Source of the DNA: Wagnerdoeblera sp046292685
GTDB taxonomy: Bacteria > Pseudomonadota > Alphaproteobacteria > Rhodobacterales > Rhodobacteraceae
Direction: 5' to 3'
NCBI RefSeq assembly: GCF_046292685.1
Contig: NZ_JBKBQM010000004.1
Coordinates: 1 to 64,000 of the forward strand
DNA: 64,000 nucleotides
Shown: in pieces, positions 51,481 to 59,731 of the stretch
Layout of the letters: each line of letters starts with the position of its first letter
How positions within the stretch are numbered: the first letter of the stretch is position 1
Made by a program: the position numbers and the translations under genes
The notes under the pieces: generated by a model
Databases searched by the model: none
The model's input: only the letters and a program-made list of their open reading frames with translations
What the model was told of the DNA's origin: nothing

Positions 51481-53849
51481 GCGCGGCGGGCCTCGGTGCC
51501 CGGGGCCTTGGGCGCGGGGCCCTTGCCGTTCATCAGATGGGCCAGCACGGCTTCGCGCGGGCCGTCCACCGTCAGCCGGCCGTTCTGCAGGATCAGCACC
51601 CGGTCGGTCAGCGCGAGGATGGGCACGCGGTGGGTGGCGATCACCGCGGTGCGCCCGGCCAGCCAGTCGCCCAGGCGGCTGACCACCGTGGCCTCCAGCG
51701 TCTGGTCCAGCGCGGCGGTGGGTTCGTCCAGCAGCACCACGCGCGGATCCTGCAACCAGATGCGCGCCCAGCCGATGCTTTGGCGCTGGCCGACCGAAAG
51801 CCCTTCGCCGCCGTCGCGGATGGGCATGTCCAGCCCCTTGGGGTGGCCTTTGACAAAGGGGGCAAGGCCCGCGAATTCCAGCGCCCGGAACAGGCGGTCC
51901 TCGTCGCGTTCCAGCTGCGTCAGGTTCAGGTTGTCGCGCAGGGTGCCGGCGAACAGGCGCACCTCCTGCCCCAGATAGCCGACGTTGCGGCGCAGGTCGC
52001 GCGGGTGGATCTGGGCCATTTCCACACCGTCGAGCATCAGCCGCCCGGCTTCGGGCGCATAAAGCCCGGCCAGCAGCTTGAGAAAGGTGGATTTGCCCGA
52101 CCCGTTCGGCCCAAGCACCGCGATGCGCTGCCCGGCGGTGATCGCCAGGCCCGGAATGTCCAGGGTGGCGGCGCCGTCGGGGTCGTAGCGGAAGGTCACG
52201 CCCTTCAGCTCCCAGCCGCCGGCGATGGTCTTGCGGCGCAGATACTGGCGGTCGGCCGCTTCGACCTGGTCGGCCCTGGCAATGGCATCCAGCCCCTGCA
52301 GCGCGGTCTTGACGTTGGACCAGCGCGCCAGCGTGGCCGACAGTTGCGACAGCGGCGCCAGCGTGCGCCCGGTGAGGATGCCGACGGCGATGATGGTGCC
52401 CACGGTGAATTCGCCGGCAAACACCATGTAGGCGCCGATCACCACGCAGACGATGTAGGTGGCCTGCTGCACGCCTTGCGCCCAGTAGGTCAGTGCCGAG
52501 GCCATGCGGCGCTGGTCCGAGGATTTCATCGAGGTCAGCGCCGACAGTTCGGCCCAGAGCCGTTTCACCCGGTCCTCGCCGCGCTGGGTGCGCAGGGTTT
52601 CGGCCTCGAAGATCGTTTCGTGCAGCAGCCGGGCGGTGTTGGCGCCGGCGCCGTGAGTTTCCTGCGTCAGGCGCATCATCCGGTCCTGCATCAGCAGACC
52701 GGGCACCACCATCAGCACGCCGCCCAGCACCAGCACCCAGACGATCGACCCGCCGATCGACCAGACCAGCACCAGAAACAGCAGGATGAACGGCAGGTCC
52801 ACCACCGTGCCCACGGTCGAGGCGGTAAAGAATTCGCGCACCGAGCCGAATTCGCGCATCGACTGGAACAGCGACGAAGGCGTGGGGCCGCCGGGCGTGC
52901 GCTTCATGCCCAGCAGGCGGTCCATCAGCCGGCGCTGCACCGACAGTTCGATCCGCCGGCCGGCGCTGTCCATCAGGCGGGCGCGGGCGACCTCGAGAAA
53001 CGCCTCCATCGTCAGCGCCAGCGCGGCCCCCAGCGCCAGAACCCACAGCGTCGCCTCGGACTGATGCGGGATCACCCGGTCGTAGACCTGCAGCGAGAAC
53101 AGCGCCACCGCCACCGCCAGCACATTGGCCACGAACGAACCCAAGGCCACCTCGGCAAAGGCGCGGCGGTGGTGGCGGAATTCGCCCCAGAACCAATGCG
53201 GCGGTTTGCCGGTGCCGGCATGGGCGGCGGTCAGTTGCGCCAGCGAAGGCCGGGCGCGCAGGATCTGCCCGGCGAAATAGGGCTGAAACTCCGACAGGCC
53301 CACCTCGGCGCGCCGGTCGGGCAGGGTCGGGTCGTAGATCGTCAGCCGGGCGCCGTCCTGAGCCAGCACCAGCACCAGTTGCCCGCTGGTCATCTGCGCC
53401 AGCGCCGGCCACAGGTCGGCGGCGGGGGCAGGGGCCGCGACGGTTTCGGCCTGCATGCCTTGCGCGCGCAGGGCCTGGGCCAGTTCGGGCAGGCCGATGG
53501 CGGCATCAACGCCATGCGTCCGCGCCAGATGTTCGGTCAGGTCGGGCAGCGCCAGGTCGCGCCCGACCCATCCGGCCAGCACCACGGCCAGTTCCGCCCG
53601 CGCCCGGGCGCGCGGCGACAGGCCGGCCGGCGCCGGTTCGGCCGCCTTCGGGGCGCCCGGTGCGGGCTCTGGCCGGGCCGTGGCGGGCGCGGCCGCGGGG
53701 GCGGCGGTGGCGGTGGCGGCAGCCGCAGGCATGGGCACCACCTCCGGCGCCTCGGGCGGGCGACTGCCGGGCCGGCGCACTGCCGTGATCGAGGGGGTGC
53801 GCGCCTTGGCGGCTGCGTTCATGTCGAAGGAAAGGATCTTTTCGCTCAC
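51477..53849 (-). CDS. type I secretion ABC transporter with C39-like domain, LapB family (system 2)
   Basis: The 790-residue exporter has an Ala/Pro-rich start and a degenerate C39-like domain (about 85-210; no catalytic Cys, so no protease). The transmembrane half follows (about 230-520) and then the ATPase. The latter shows Walker A GPNGSGKST, signature LSVGQRQSIGWAR, Walker B RVVLLDEPTAALD and H-loop ATHRVPI. This is the LapB-type layout used for Bap/LapA adhesins. The start is a GTG that overlaps the TolC stop as GTGA. The cargo is most likely the adhesin encoded upstream. Confidence 0.93.
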   Translation of the reverse strand: MSEKILSFDMNAAAKARTPSITAVRRPGSRPPEAPEVVPMPAAAATATAAPAAAPATARPEPAPGAPKAAEPAPAGLSPRARARAELAVVLAGWVGRDLALPDLTEHLARTHGVDAAIGLPELAQALRAQGMQAETVAAPAPAADLWPALAQMTSGQLVLVLAQDGARLTIYDPTLPDRRAEVGLSEFQPYFAGQILRARPSLAQLTAAHAGTGKPPHWFWGEFRHHRRAFAEVALGSFVANVLAVAVALFSLQVYDRVIPHQSEATLWVLALGAALALTMEAFLEVARARLMDSAGRRIELSVQRRLMDRLLGMKRTPGGPTPSSLFQSMREFGSVREFFTASTVGTVVDLPFILLFLVLVWSIGGSIVWVLVLGGVLMVVPGLLMQDRMMRLTQETHGAGANTARLLHETIFEAETLRTQRGEDRVKRLWAELSALTSMKSSDQRRMASALTYWAQGVQQATYIVCVVIGAYMVFAGEFTVGTIIAVGILTGRTLAPLSQLSATLARWSNVKTALQGLDAIARADQVEAADRQYLRRKTIAGGWELKGVTFRYDPDGAATLDIPGLAITAGQRIAVLGPNGSGKSTFLKLLAGLYAPEAGRLMLDGVEMAQIHPRDLRRNVGYLGQEVRLFAGTLRDNLNLTQLERDEDRLFRALEFAGLAPFVKGHPKGLDMPIRDGGEGLSVGQRQSIGWARIWLQDPRVVLLDEPTAALDQTLEATVVSRLGDWLAGRTAVIATHRVPILALTDRVLILQNGRLTVDGPREAVLAHLMNGKGPAPKAPGTEARRA

Positions 53850-55168
53850 AGTCCTGCCCCGTCTGCCAGAAGTCCCAGGTCGCGTGCGATGTCCAGCCGG
53901 GCGCGGGCGCGCTCGTGGCGCATGTTCACCAGGTCGCGCTCCATCGCGGCCAGCGCCTCGTGCTGGGTCACCAGGTCCATCAGCGGGCGCACGCCAGCCT
54001 TGTACTGGTCTTCGAACCGCCGGAGGTTGGCGCGGGTCTGCGCGGCGAGTTCCTGTTGCGCGGCCTCCTGCCGGTCGAGTGCGGCGATGCGCAGTTCCAG
54101 CGCCTGCCGGCGGCGGGCGGCCTCTTGCCCGGCCTGGATCACGCGCGCGGCGGCGGCGTCGGCGCCGGCGGTCACCGCCTCCAGCGCGGCGGCACGGCCC
54201 GGGCGCAGGCCGTTGCCGAAGCCGCCGGTCACCCCGATCGCGCCGCCGTTGGTCAGGTTCGAGCTGGCGCTGACCCCCGGCATGTACCCGGCGCGGATCA
54301 TCTTCAGCTCGGCCACGGTGCGTTCCTTTTCCGCCTCGGCCCGATGCACGGCCAGCGGGGTGACGGCCGGCATGCTGCCCGGCAACTGCGTGAGCCCCGC
54401 CGAAGCCGAAACCGGCGCCCCGGCCATGGAATCGAGTTCCGCCGCCGCCAGCATCGCCGCGTCGCGGTCGGCTTGCAGGGCGGCCTGCATTTCGATCAGC
54501 TTCTGGCGCAGCACGGTCTGTTCGGCCATGTTCGACACGCCGCCTTGCACGCGCAGCGCCATGATGCGGTCGAAGTCGGCGAGGCGCCGCAACGCCGCCT
54601 CGGCCACCGCGGCACGGCCGCGGGCGGCCTCGGCATCCACATACAGCGTCAGCGCCTGATGCACGCGGCGGTTGCCTTCGACCGCAAGGTTGACGGCGGC
54701 GACCTCGACATCGGCGACGGCGAATTCGCGTTCGGCCTTGCGACGGCCGTTGTCGAACAGCGCCTGTTCCAGCAGCAGCGAGGTGGCCAGCGTGCCCAGC
54801 GAGGAAAGGTTGACCGAGGGCCCGAGCGACGGCAGCCAGTTCTTGGACCGCGCCTCGGCCTGCAACTGCTTGACACGCAGTTCGCTGCGCGCGCTGCCGC
54901 TGTCGGCGGCGATCACCGCGCGGGCGATCCGGTCGTAGCTGGACCCGGGCGGCACGATGCTGCGTCGTGCCGCAAGCTCGGCGATCACGGCCGAGCCTTC
55001 GACCTTGCGTTCGGGGCGCGCCGCCAGCAGTTCGGCGCCCGGGCGGTCGGCCGCCTTGGTGGCCTCGGCCGCTTTCGGCGTGGCAAGGGTGCAGCCCGAC
55101 AGCGCCAGCGCTGCCAGCATCGCCAAAGATGCGCCCCGCAACGGGGCTGGTCCCTGTGGGCCGGTCAT
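53846..55168 (-). CDS. TolC-family outer-membrane channel, lipoprotein-type
   Basis: The 440-residue protein has a lipobox LSGC (Cys26) and a TolC-type domain rich in Ala/Leu/Gln helices. Repeats carry RVKQLQAEARSKNWLPSLGPSVNLSS and NLTNGGAIGVTGGFG for the barrel strands, and QALFDNGRRKAEREFAVADVEV for the coil. It should form the outer-membrane duct for the ABC/HlyD pair. It stands between the adhesin gene (77-base gap) and the ABC gene (overlapping). A lipid anchor is common in LapE/AggA-like channels. Confidence 0.9.
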   Translation of the reverse strand: MTGPQGPAPLRGASLAMLAALALSGCTLATPKAAEATKAADRPGAELLAARPERKVEGSAVIAELAARRSIVPPGSSYDRIARAVIAADSGSARSELRVKQLQAEARSKNWLPSLGPSVNLSSLGTLATSLLLEQALFDNGRRKAEREFAVADVEVAAVNLAVEGNRRVHQALTLYVDAEAARGRAAVAEAALRRLADFDRIMALRVQGGVSNMAEQTVLRQKLIEMQAALQADRDAAMLAAAELDSMAGAPVSASAGLTQLPGSMPAVTPLAVHRAEAEKERTVAELKMIRAGYMPGVSASSNLTNGGAIGVTGGFGNGLRPGRAAALEAVTAGADAAAARVIQAGQEAARRRQALELRIAALDRQEAAQQELAAQTRANLRRFEDQYKAGVRPLMDLVTQHEALAAMERDLVNMRHERARARLDIARDLGLLADGAGL

Positions 55169-55244
55169 GGCCTCTCCTCTGCCTCGGACGTCGCGCGTCT
55201 TGCTGTTGCCGGGCGGCAGGCTGGCCGCCGCCCGGAAGACCGCG

Positions 55245-58200
55245 TCAGTGCAACGCGGTGTGCACGGTCACGTCCTCGCCCACGATCAGCGAGGCCCCGG
55301 CATCGCCCAGGGTATAGACGTGGTAGCCGTGGCCATCGATCTCGACCCGTTCGCCGGTATCGACCGCGCCATAGGCCGTGACGGTGTCCTGCGCATCGCC
55401 ATGCACGACCAGCGCATCGGTGCCGGCCGACAGTTCGCGCAGTTGCGCCTCGGTGATGACCAGGTTCGCCTCGGGGGCGAAGTTCAGGTCGATCTCGGCA
55501 ATCTGGAACCCGTCCAGATCCACCCGGGCGAGGTCCAGCGTCAGCTGCCCGTCGTCGCCGATCAGCACCAGGGTATCGGTGCGGTTGCCGGCCTCGTCGG
55601 ACTGGCCCACGACCAGCAGGCTGCCATCGGGCAAGGGCTGGTCGAAGAAGTGCATGTGCCCGGCGGTGGGGTGGGCGCAGGCCGTGGTGTCCAGCAGGGT
55701 CGCCCCGGCGCCCCCGACCAGCGAGAGCGAGACATCGGCGCTGTCGGTGCCCAGCCCCAGCAGGCCGGTAGGCCCGTGCAGCGCCGCGGTGATGCCTGCC
55801 GCCTCGGGGGCGACGGTATCGACCACGATCATCGCGCAGGCGCTGGCGCGGTTGCCGGCGGCATCCGTCACCGTCACCGTCGCGGCCGAGCGGAAGTCGC
55901 CGCCCGCGATCTCGCCCGGGCCGAAGGCAACCGACCAGGTGCCGTCGGGGTTGACGGTGGCGGCGCGCCGCACGCCTTCGTAATGCACCGTCACCGCTTG
56001 CGCGCCGGGTTCGGCGCTGCCGGTCAGCACGAAGCCGTTTTCGATTTCGACCGCGTTCACGATGCCGTCGCCGGTGATCGTGGAGGCGTCGATCCGGTTG
56101 CGGGTCACCAGGGTATCCACGGTGAAGTCGTGGGTCACCCGGCTGATGTTGCCGTGGCCGTCATTGGCATCGGCCACCAGCACCGCCGGGTATTCGCCTT
56201 GCGGCAAGGCCCCGGCGGGCAGGGTCACCGCCCAGGCGCCGTGGGCATCGGCCACCGTGCCGGCGGTGACGGCGGCGCCGCCGGGCAGGTGCACCACGAT
56301 GCGGATCGCGGCACCCGGGTCGGCAGTGCCGGTCAGGTTCACGCCGCCGGCGTTCTCGGCATGGTTGGCGACGTTGTCGGCCGTGACCGGGTTGACGGCC
56401 AGCGCCCCGGCATCGGTGTCGATCACCACGGCGTCATGGGTCACCGTGGTGTTGCCCAGGGCGTCGGTCGCGCTGACGGTGATGGGCTGGGCATATCCGC
56501 CTTGCGGGAACAGCCCTGCCGGGAAGGTCGCGGCCCAGTGGCCTTGCGCATCGGCCCAGACCGTGGCGGTGCCGCCCGGCACGCCGTCGAGCGTGATGGT
56601 CACCTTGGCCCCCGGTTCGGCGGTGCCGGCCAGTTCCACGCCATCGGCGCGGTCGGCAGCGTCGAACACGTGGCCGGTGCTCTCGGTCCCTTCGGTCAGG
56701 TCGAGGTCCGGCGGCGTGACGTCGATCATCGCGCGCGGGCCTTGAAGCTGATGCTGGACGCCGCCCGGCGTGGTGATGCTGACCTGGGCGCGATAGAGCC
56801 CGTCGGCCGGCAGCGTCGGGCCTTCGAACGCGGCACCCCAGCGGCCGTTGCTGCCGGCGGTCGCCTGCACGGTCATGCCGCCCAGCACGACCATCACGGC
56901 CGAGCCGGCCGGCGCCCAGCCCGTCACGCTCACCTTCTGCACCGCGTCGTTGCCGGTCACCAGCCAGGTGGCATTGGCATGATCCACCGAAGGCGCGACA
57001 GGCTCGGCCGGGCAGGTGGGCTGCGTCGGGCAAGTGGGCTGCGTCGGGCAGGTGGGCTCGGTCGGAACCGTGGGTTCCGTCGGGCAGGTCGGGTGCGTCG
57101 GCACCGTGGGCTCGGTCGGCACGGTCGGGTCCGTGGGAACCGTCGGTTCGGTCGGGACCGTCGGCGTGGTCGGCTCGGTCGGATGCGTGACGCAGGTCGG
57201 CTCGGTGGGCACCGTGGGGTCCGTCGGCACGGTCGGCTCCGTCGGAACGGTGGGTTCCGTCGGCACCGTCGGTTCGGTGGGCTCCGTGGGAACCGTCGGT
57301 TCGGTCGGGACCGTCGGGACCGTCGGCTCGGTCGGGTGGGTGACGCAGGTCGGCTCGGTGGGCACCGTGGGTTCCGTCGGAACGGTCGGGTCTGTCGGCA
57401 CCGTCGGAACGGTGGGGTCCGTGGGAACGGTGGGCTCCGTCGGAACCGTCGGTTCGGTCGGAACCGTCGGCACGGTCGGGTCCGTGGGAACGGTCGGGTC
57501 CGTGGGAACCGTCGGCGTGGTCGGCTCGGTCGGGTGCGTGACGCAAGTCGGCTCGGTGGGCACGGTCGGGTTCGTCGGAACGGTAGGTTCCGTAGGCACG
57601 GTGGGCTCCGTCGGGATCGTCGGCTCTGTGGGAACCGTCGGCTCTGTGGGAACCGTCGGCACCGAGGGGTCGGTCGGCACGGTGGGCTCCGTGGGCACGG
57701 TGGGCTCCGTGGGCTCCGTGGGCACGGTCGGGACCGTCGGCGTGGTCGGTTCGGTCGGGTGCGTGACGCAGGTCGGCTCGGTGGGCGCCGTGGGGTCCGT
57801 CGGCACCGTGGGAACAGTCGGGTCCGTCGGGTCCGTCGGAACCGTCGGCTCTGTGGGAACCGTCGGCACAGTGGGCTCCGTCGGAACCGTCGGTTCGGTC
57901 GGGACCGTCGGCGTCGTCGGCTCGGTCGGGTGCGTGACGCAGGTCGGCTCGGTGGGCACCGTCGGTTCAGTCGGCACGGTCGGATCGGTCGGGTCCGTGG
58001 GATCCGTCGGAAGGGTGGGATCCGTCGGAACGGTGGGCTCCGTCGGGACCGTCGGTTCGGTGGGCACCGTTGGAACCGTCGGCTCGCTCGGGTCCGTCAC
58101 GCAGGTCGGATCGGTCGGCGCCGTCGGATCGGTCGGGTCGGTGGCTTCCGTCGGGTCTGTGGCCTCGGTCGGGTCTGTGGCTTCCGTCGGGTCGGTGGCT

Positions 58201-58991
58201 TCCGTCGGGTCGGTGGCTTCCGTCGGGTCGGTGGCTTCCGTCGGGTCGGTGGCTTCCGTCGGGTCGGTGGCTTCCGTCGGGTCGGTTGCTTCGGTCGGGT
58301 CGGTGGCTTCCGTCGGATCGGTGGCCTCGGTCGGGTCGGTGGCTTCCGTCGGATCGGTGGCTTCCGTCGGATCGGTGGCTTCGGTCGGGTCGGTGGCTTC
58401 GGTCGGGTCGGTGGCTTCCGTCGGATCGGTGGCCTCGGTCGGGTCGGTGGCCTCGGTCGGGTCGGTGGCCTCGGTCGGGTCGGTGGCCTCGGTCGGATCG
58501 GTGGCTTCGGTCGGGTCGGTGGCCTCGGTCGGGTCGGTGGCCTCGGTCGGGTCGGTGGCTTCGGTCGGGTCGGTGGCTTCGGTCGGGTCGGTGGCTTCGG
58601 TCGGGTCGGTAGCCTCGGTCGGGTCGGTAGCCTCGGTCGGGTCGGTGGCTTCGGTCGGGTCGGTGGCTTCGGTCGGATCGGTGGCTTCGGTCGGGTCGGT
58701 GGCTTCGGTCGGGTCGGTGGCCTCGGTCGGGTCGGTGGCCTCGGTCGGGTCGGTAGCCTCGGTCGGGTCGGTGGCTTCGGTCGGGTCGGTAGCCTCGGTC
58801 GGATCGGTGGCCTCGGACGGCGCCGTCGGTTCGGTCGGTTCGGTCGGTTCGCTGGGCTGCGTCTGGGCCCCCGCGCCGCCGGCCGTGCTGAGCAGCGCCG
58901 CCCCGCCGAGCAAGGCCGCCGCGGCGCCGATGCTGCTGGTGCCGCCCACCGCGCCGATCAGGGCCGGGGTGAAGGGGCCCATGCCCGCCAC
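55245..58991 (-). CDS. Bap-type secreted adhesin, main part (downstream of an in-frame stop)
   Basis: From GTG 58991 this reads 1248 residues. A short hydrophobic Gly/Ala stretch (GGTSSIGAAAALLGGAALL) is followed by 38 copies of a six-residue unit (DPTEAT), then a Pro-Thr tract with periodic Cys (57000-58131). Four Ig-like domains of about 90-100 residues come next, each with ...GTAEPG...G..W... patterns. The C-terminal region has DALVVHGDAQDTV and ends EDVTVHTALH, like type I secretion regions of Bap proteins. It is the likely cargo of the following TolC/ABC/HlyD genes. The frame continues upstream past TAG 59052-59054 into the prefix domain, so this start may not be the natural one. Confidence 0.88.
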   Translation of the reverse strand: MAGMGPFTPALIGAVGGTSSIGAAAALLGGAALLSTAGGAGAQTQPSEPTEPTEPTAPSEATDPTEATDPTEATDPTEATDPTEATDPTEATDPTEATDPTEATDPTEATDPTEATDPTEATDPTEATDPTEATDPTEATDPTEATDPTEATDPTEATDPTEATDPTEATDPTEATDPTEATDPTEATDPTEATDPTEATDPTEATDPTEATDPTEATDPTEATDPTEATDPTEATDPTEATDPTEATDPTEATDPTEATDPTEATDPTEATDPTEATDPTEATDPTDPTAPTDPTCVTDPSEPTVPTVPTEPTVPTEPTVPTDPTLPTDPTDPTDPTVPTEPTVPTEPTCVTHPTEPTTPTVPTEPTVPTEPTVPTVPTEPTVPTDPTDPTVPTVPTDPTAPTEPTCVTHPTEPTTPTVPTVPTEPTEPTVPTEPTVPTDPSVPTVPTEPTVPTEPTIPTEPTVPTEPTVPTNPTVPTEPTCVTHPTEPTTPTVPTDPTVPTDPTVPTVPTEPTVPTEPTVPTDPTVPTVPTDPTVPTEPTVPTEPTCVTHPTEPTVPTVPTEPTVPTEPTEPTVPTEPTVPTEPTVPTDPTVPTEPTCVTHPTEPTTPTVPTEPTVPTDPTVPTEPTVPTHPTCPTEPTVPTEPTCPTQPTCPTQPTCPAEPVAPSVDHANATWLVTGNDAVQKVSVTGWAPAGSAVMVVLGGMTVQATAGSNGRWGAAFEGPTLPADGLYRAQVSITTPGGVQHQLQGPRAMIDVTPPDLDLTEGTESTGHVFDAADRADGVELAGTAEPGAKVTITLDGVPGGTATVWADAQGHWAATFPAGLFPQGGYAQPITVSATDALGNTTVTHDAVVIDTDAGALAVNPVTADNVANHAENAGGVNLTGTADPGAAIRIVVHLPGGAAVTAGTVADAHGAWAVTLPAGALPQGEYPAVLVADANDGHGNISRVTHDFTVDTLVTRNRIDASTITGDGIVNAVEIENGFVLTGSAEPGAQAVTVHYEGVRRAATVNPDGTWSVAFGPGEIAGGDFRSAATVTVTDAAGNRASACAMIVVDTVAPEAAGITAALHGPTGLLGLGTDSADVSLSLVGGAGATLLDTTACAHPTAGHMHFFDQPLPDGSLLVVGQSDEAGNRTDTLVLIGDDGQLTLDLARVDLDGFQIAEIDLNFAPEANLVITEAQLRELSAGTDALVVHGDAQDTVTAYGAVDTGERVEIDGHGYHVYTLGDAGASLIVGEDVTVHTALH
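57000..58131 (-). repeat. Pro-Thr tract with tripeptide period and recurring Cys
   Basis: Encodes about 377 residues of PT-V/E/D units. A Cys-Val-Thr-His-Pro-Thr-Glu-Pro segment recurs five times and a CVTDPSEP variant once. Four further CP motifs lie at the end. The imperfect longer period (about 55-75 residues between Cys segments) points to unequal duplication. Cys is rare in type I substrates, which pass unfolded through the exporter. Confidence 0.8.
58132..58815 (-). repeat. 18-bp tandem repeat, 38 units
   Basis: The plus-strand unit is GTCGGGTCGGTGGCTTCG, with single-base variants (TCT, TCC, GGA, TAG). 684 bases make 38 units with no shift in phase. Coding strand product is (DPTEAT)n. 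Most variants are synonymous, which argues for selection on the peptide. Long open frames exist on both strands as a by-product. Confidence 0.95.
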
Positions 58992-59051
58992 CTCGTCGCT
59001 GCTGTCGCCGGCGCCCAGGAAGGTCAGGGCATCGTTCGGGCTCCACTTGCC

Positions 59052-59054
59052 CTA
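59052..59054 (-). other. in-frame TAG splitting the adhesin gene
   Basis: The two adhesin frames (59390-59055 and 59051-55248) are in phase. Only this amber codon separates them. No frameshift is needed. The joined protein would be about 1381 residues. The codons after it (GKWSPNDALTFL) still look like conserved protein, so the break is recent or an error. Confidence 0.85.
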
Positions 59055-59390
59055 GGTTTCGGCGCGCCCGTAGACGGGCACCACCGTGTCGCCCGGGCCA
59101 TCGGTCAGGCTGACCTGCGTGATGTCGCCATCGGTGGACAGGAACAGCCGGTTTGCCGGCCCGGTGGCGCCGAAATACCCCCGCACCGTGACCACCCGGC
59201 CATCGGCCAGGGTGATGTGCAGATCGCGCCCTTCGCGCACATAGCCCAGCACATCGCCTTGCGAGAGGTTCAACGACACATCGCCGCCTGCCGTCAGGTC
59301 GATGCTTGCGTTGCCGTCGTTGCCGGAGATTACACCTTTCCGAATTGCGCCCGCACGCGAACGCAAGACGAACTCAATCGCCTTCGCCAT
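59052..59390 (-). CDS. BapA-prefix-like domain, N-terminus of the adhesin, ended by TAG
   Basis: The 112 residues match the N-terminal prefix domain of Bap-type proteins. They read KAIEFVLRSRAGAIRKGVISGNDGNASIDLTAGGDVSLNLSQGDVLGYVREGRDLHITLADGRVVTVRGYF. The frame ends ...VYGRAET then TAG (59052-59054). The same frame continues GKWSPNDALTFLGAGDSSDEVAG to the main adhesin frame with no shift. A single base change (TGG to TAG or similar) or a sequence error would explain the break. The ATG at 59390 is the natural start. It heads the secretion operon. Confidence 0.85.
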   Translation of the reverse strand: MAKAIEFVLRSRAGAIRKGVISGNDGNASIDLTAGGDVSLNLSQGDVLGYVREGRDLHITLADGRVVTVRGYFGATGPANRLFLSTDGDITQVSLTDGPGDTVVPVYGRAET

Positions 59391-59731
59391 AGTTACTGCT
59401 CCGCCTCAAGTGCAGCGATGCGCTGCTTGTTCTGTGTTTTGCCGGAAAGATAGCCAGAAGCCGCCACAATCGCTAGCGGGATTTTCTGCGGCGGCATCGG
59501 CGGGCCAAGATTTTCGCCCGCAGAACGAATCGCCGGGAAATGCGTTGCGTGCCGGCAACACGACCCCGGCGAGCTGCGGAAACCTGCCGCAGGTTTGCGG
59601 CCGAATCCGCCCAGTCGTTCGGCAGGTCCGGCCCGGAGCGATGCTGCAGCGCAGCGCAGCGGCGCGCGACACGAAGGCCGGGTTTGCGGCCGCCCGCGTC
59701 AATGTGGCGCTTTCAAGGCAATTTCAAGGCA
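59391..59731. promoter_or_regulatory. 341-base region upstream of the adhesin gene
   Basis: Holds the promoter of the adhesin operon and the region 3' of alkB. Less GC-rich than the surroundings, with no conserved reading frame. GAGGCGG lies ten bases ahead of the ATG at 59390, an unusually long spacing. No c-di-GMP riboswitch or clear operator could be recognised. Confidence 0.45.

Noticed and set aside
58132..58815. CRISPR array
   Set aside because: Units are directly adjacent with no spacers and lie inside a coding frame.
57016..59453. Very long plus-strand frames in the repeat region (Gly-Val-Ser, Arg-Gly-Gly and Gly-Arg-Trp repeats)
   Set aside because: They are by-products of the stop-free 18-bp and Pro-Thr repeats. 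The minus strand has the prefix domain, Ig-like domains, secretion region and operon context.
59406..59702. 98-residue minus-strand frame upstream of the adhesin
   Set aside because: No recognisable domain and no good ribosome binding site; it occupies the expected promoter region.
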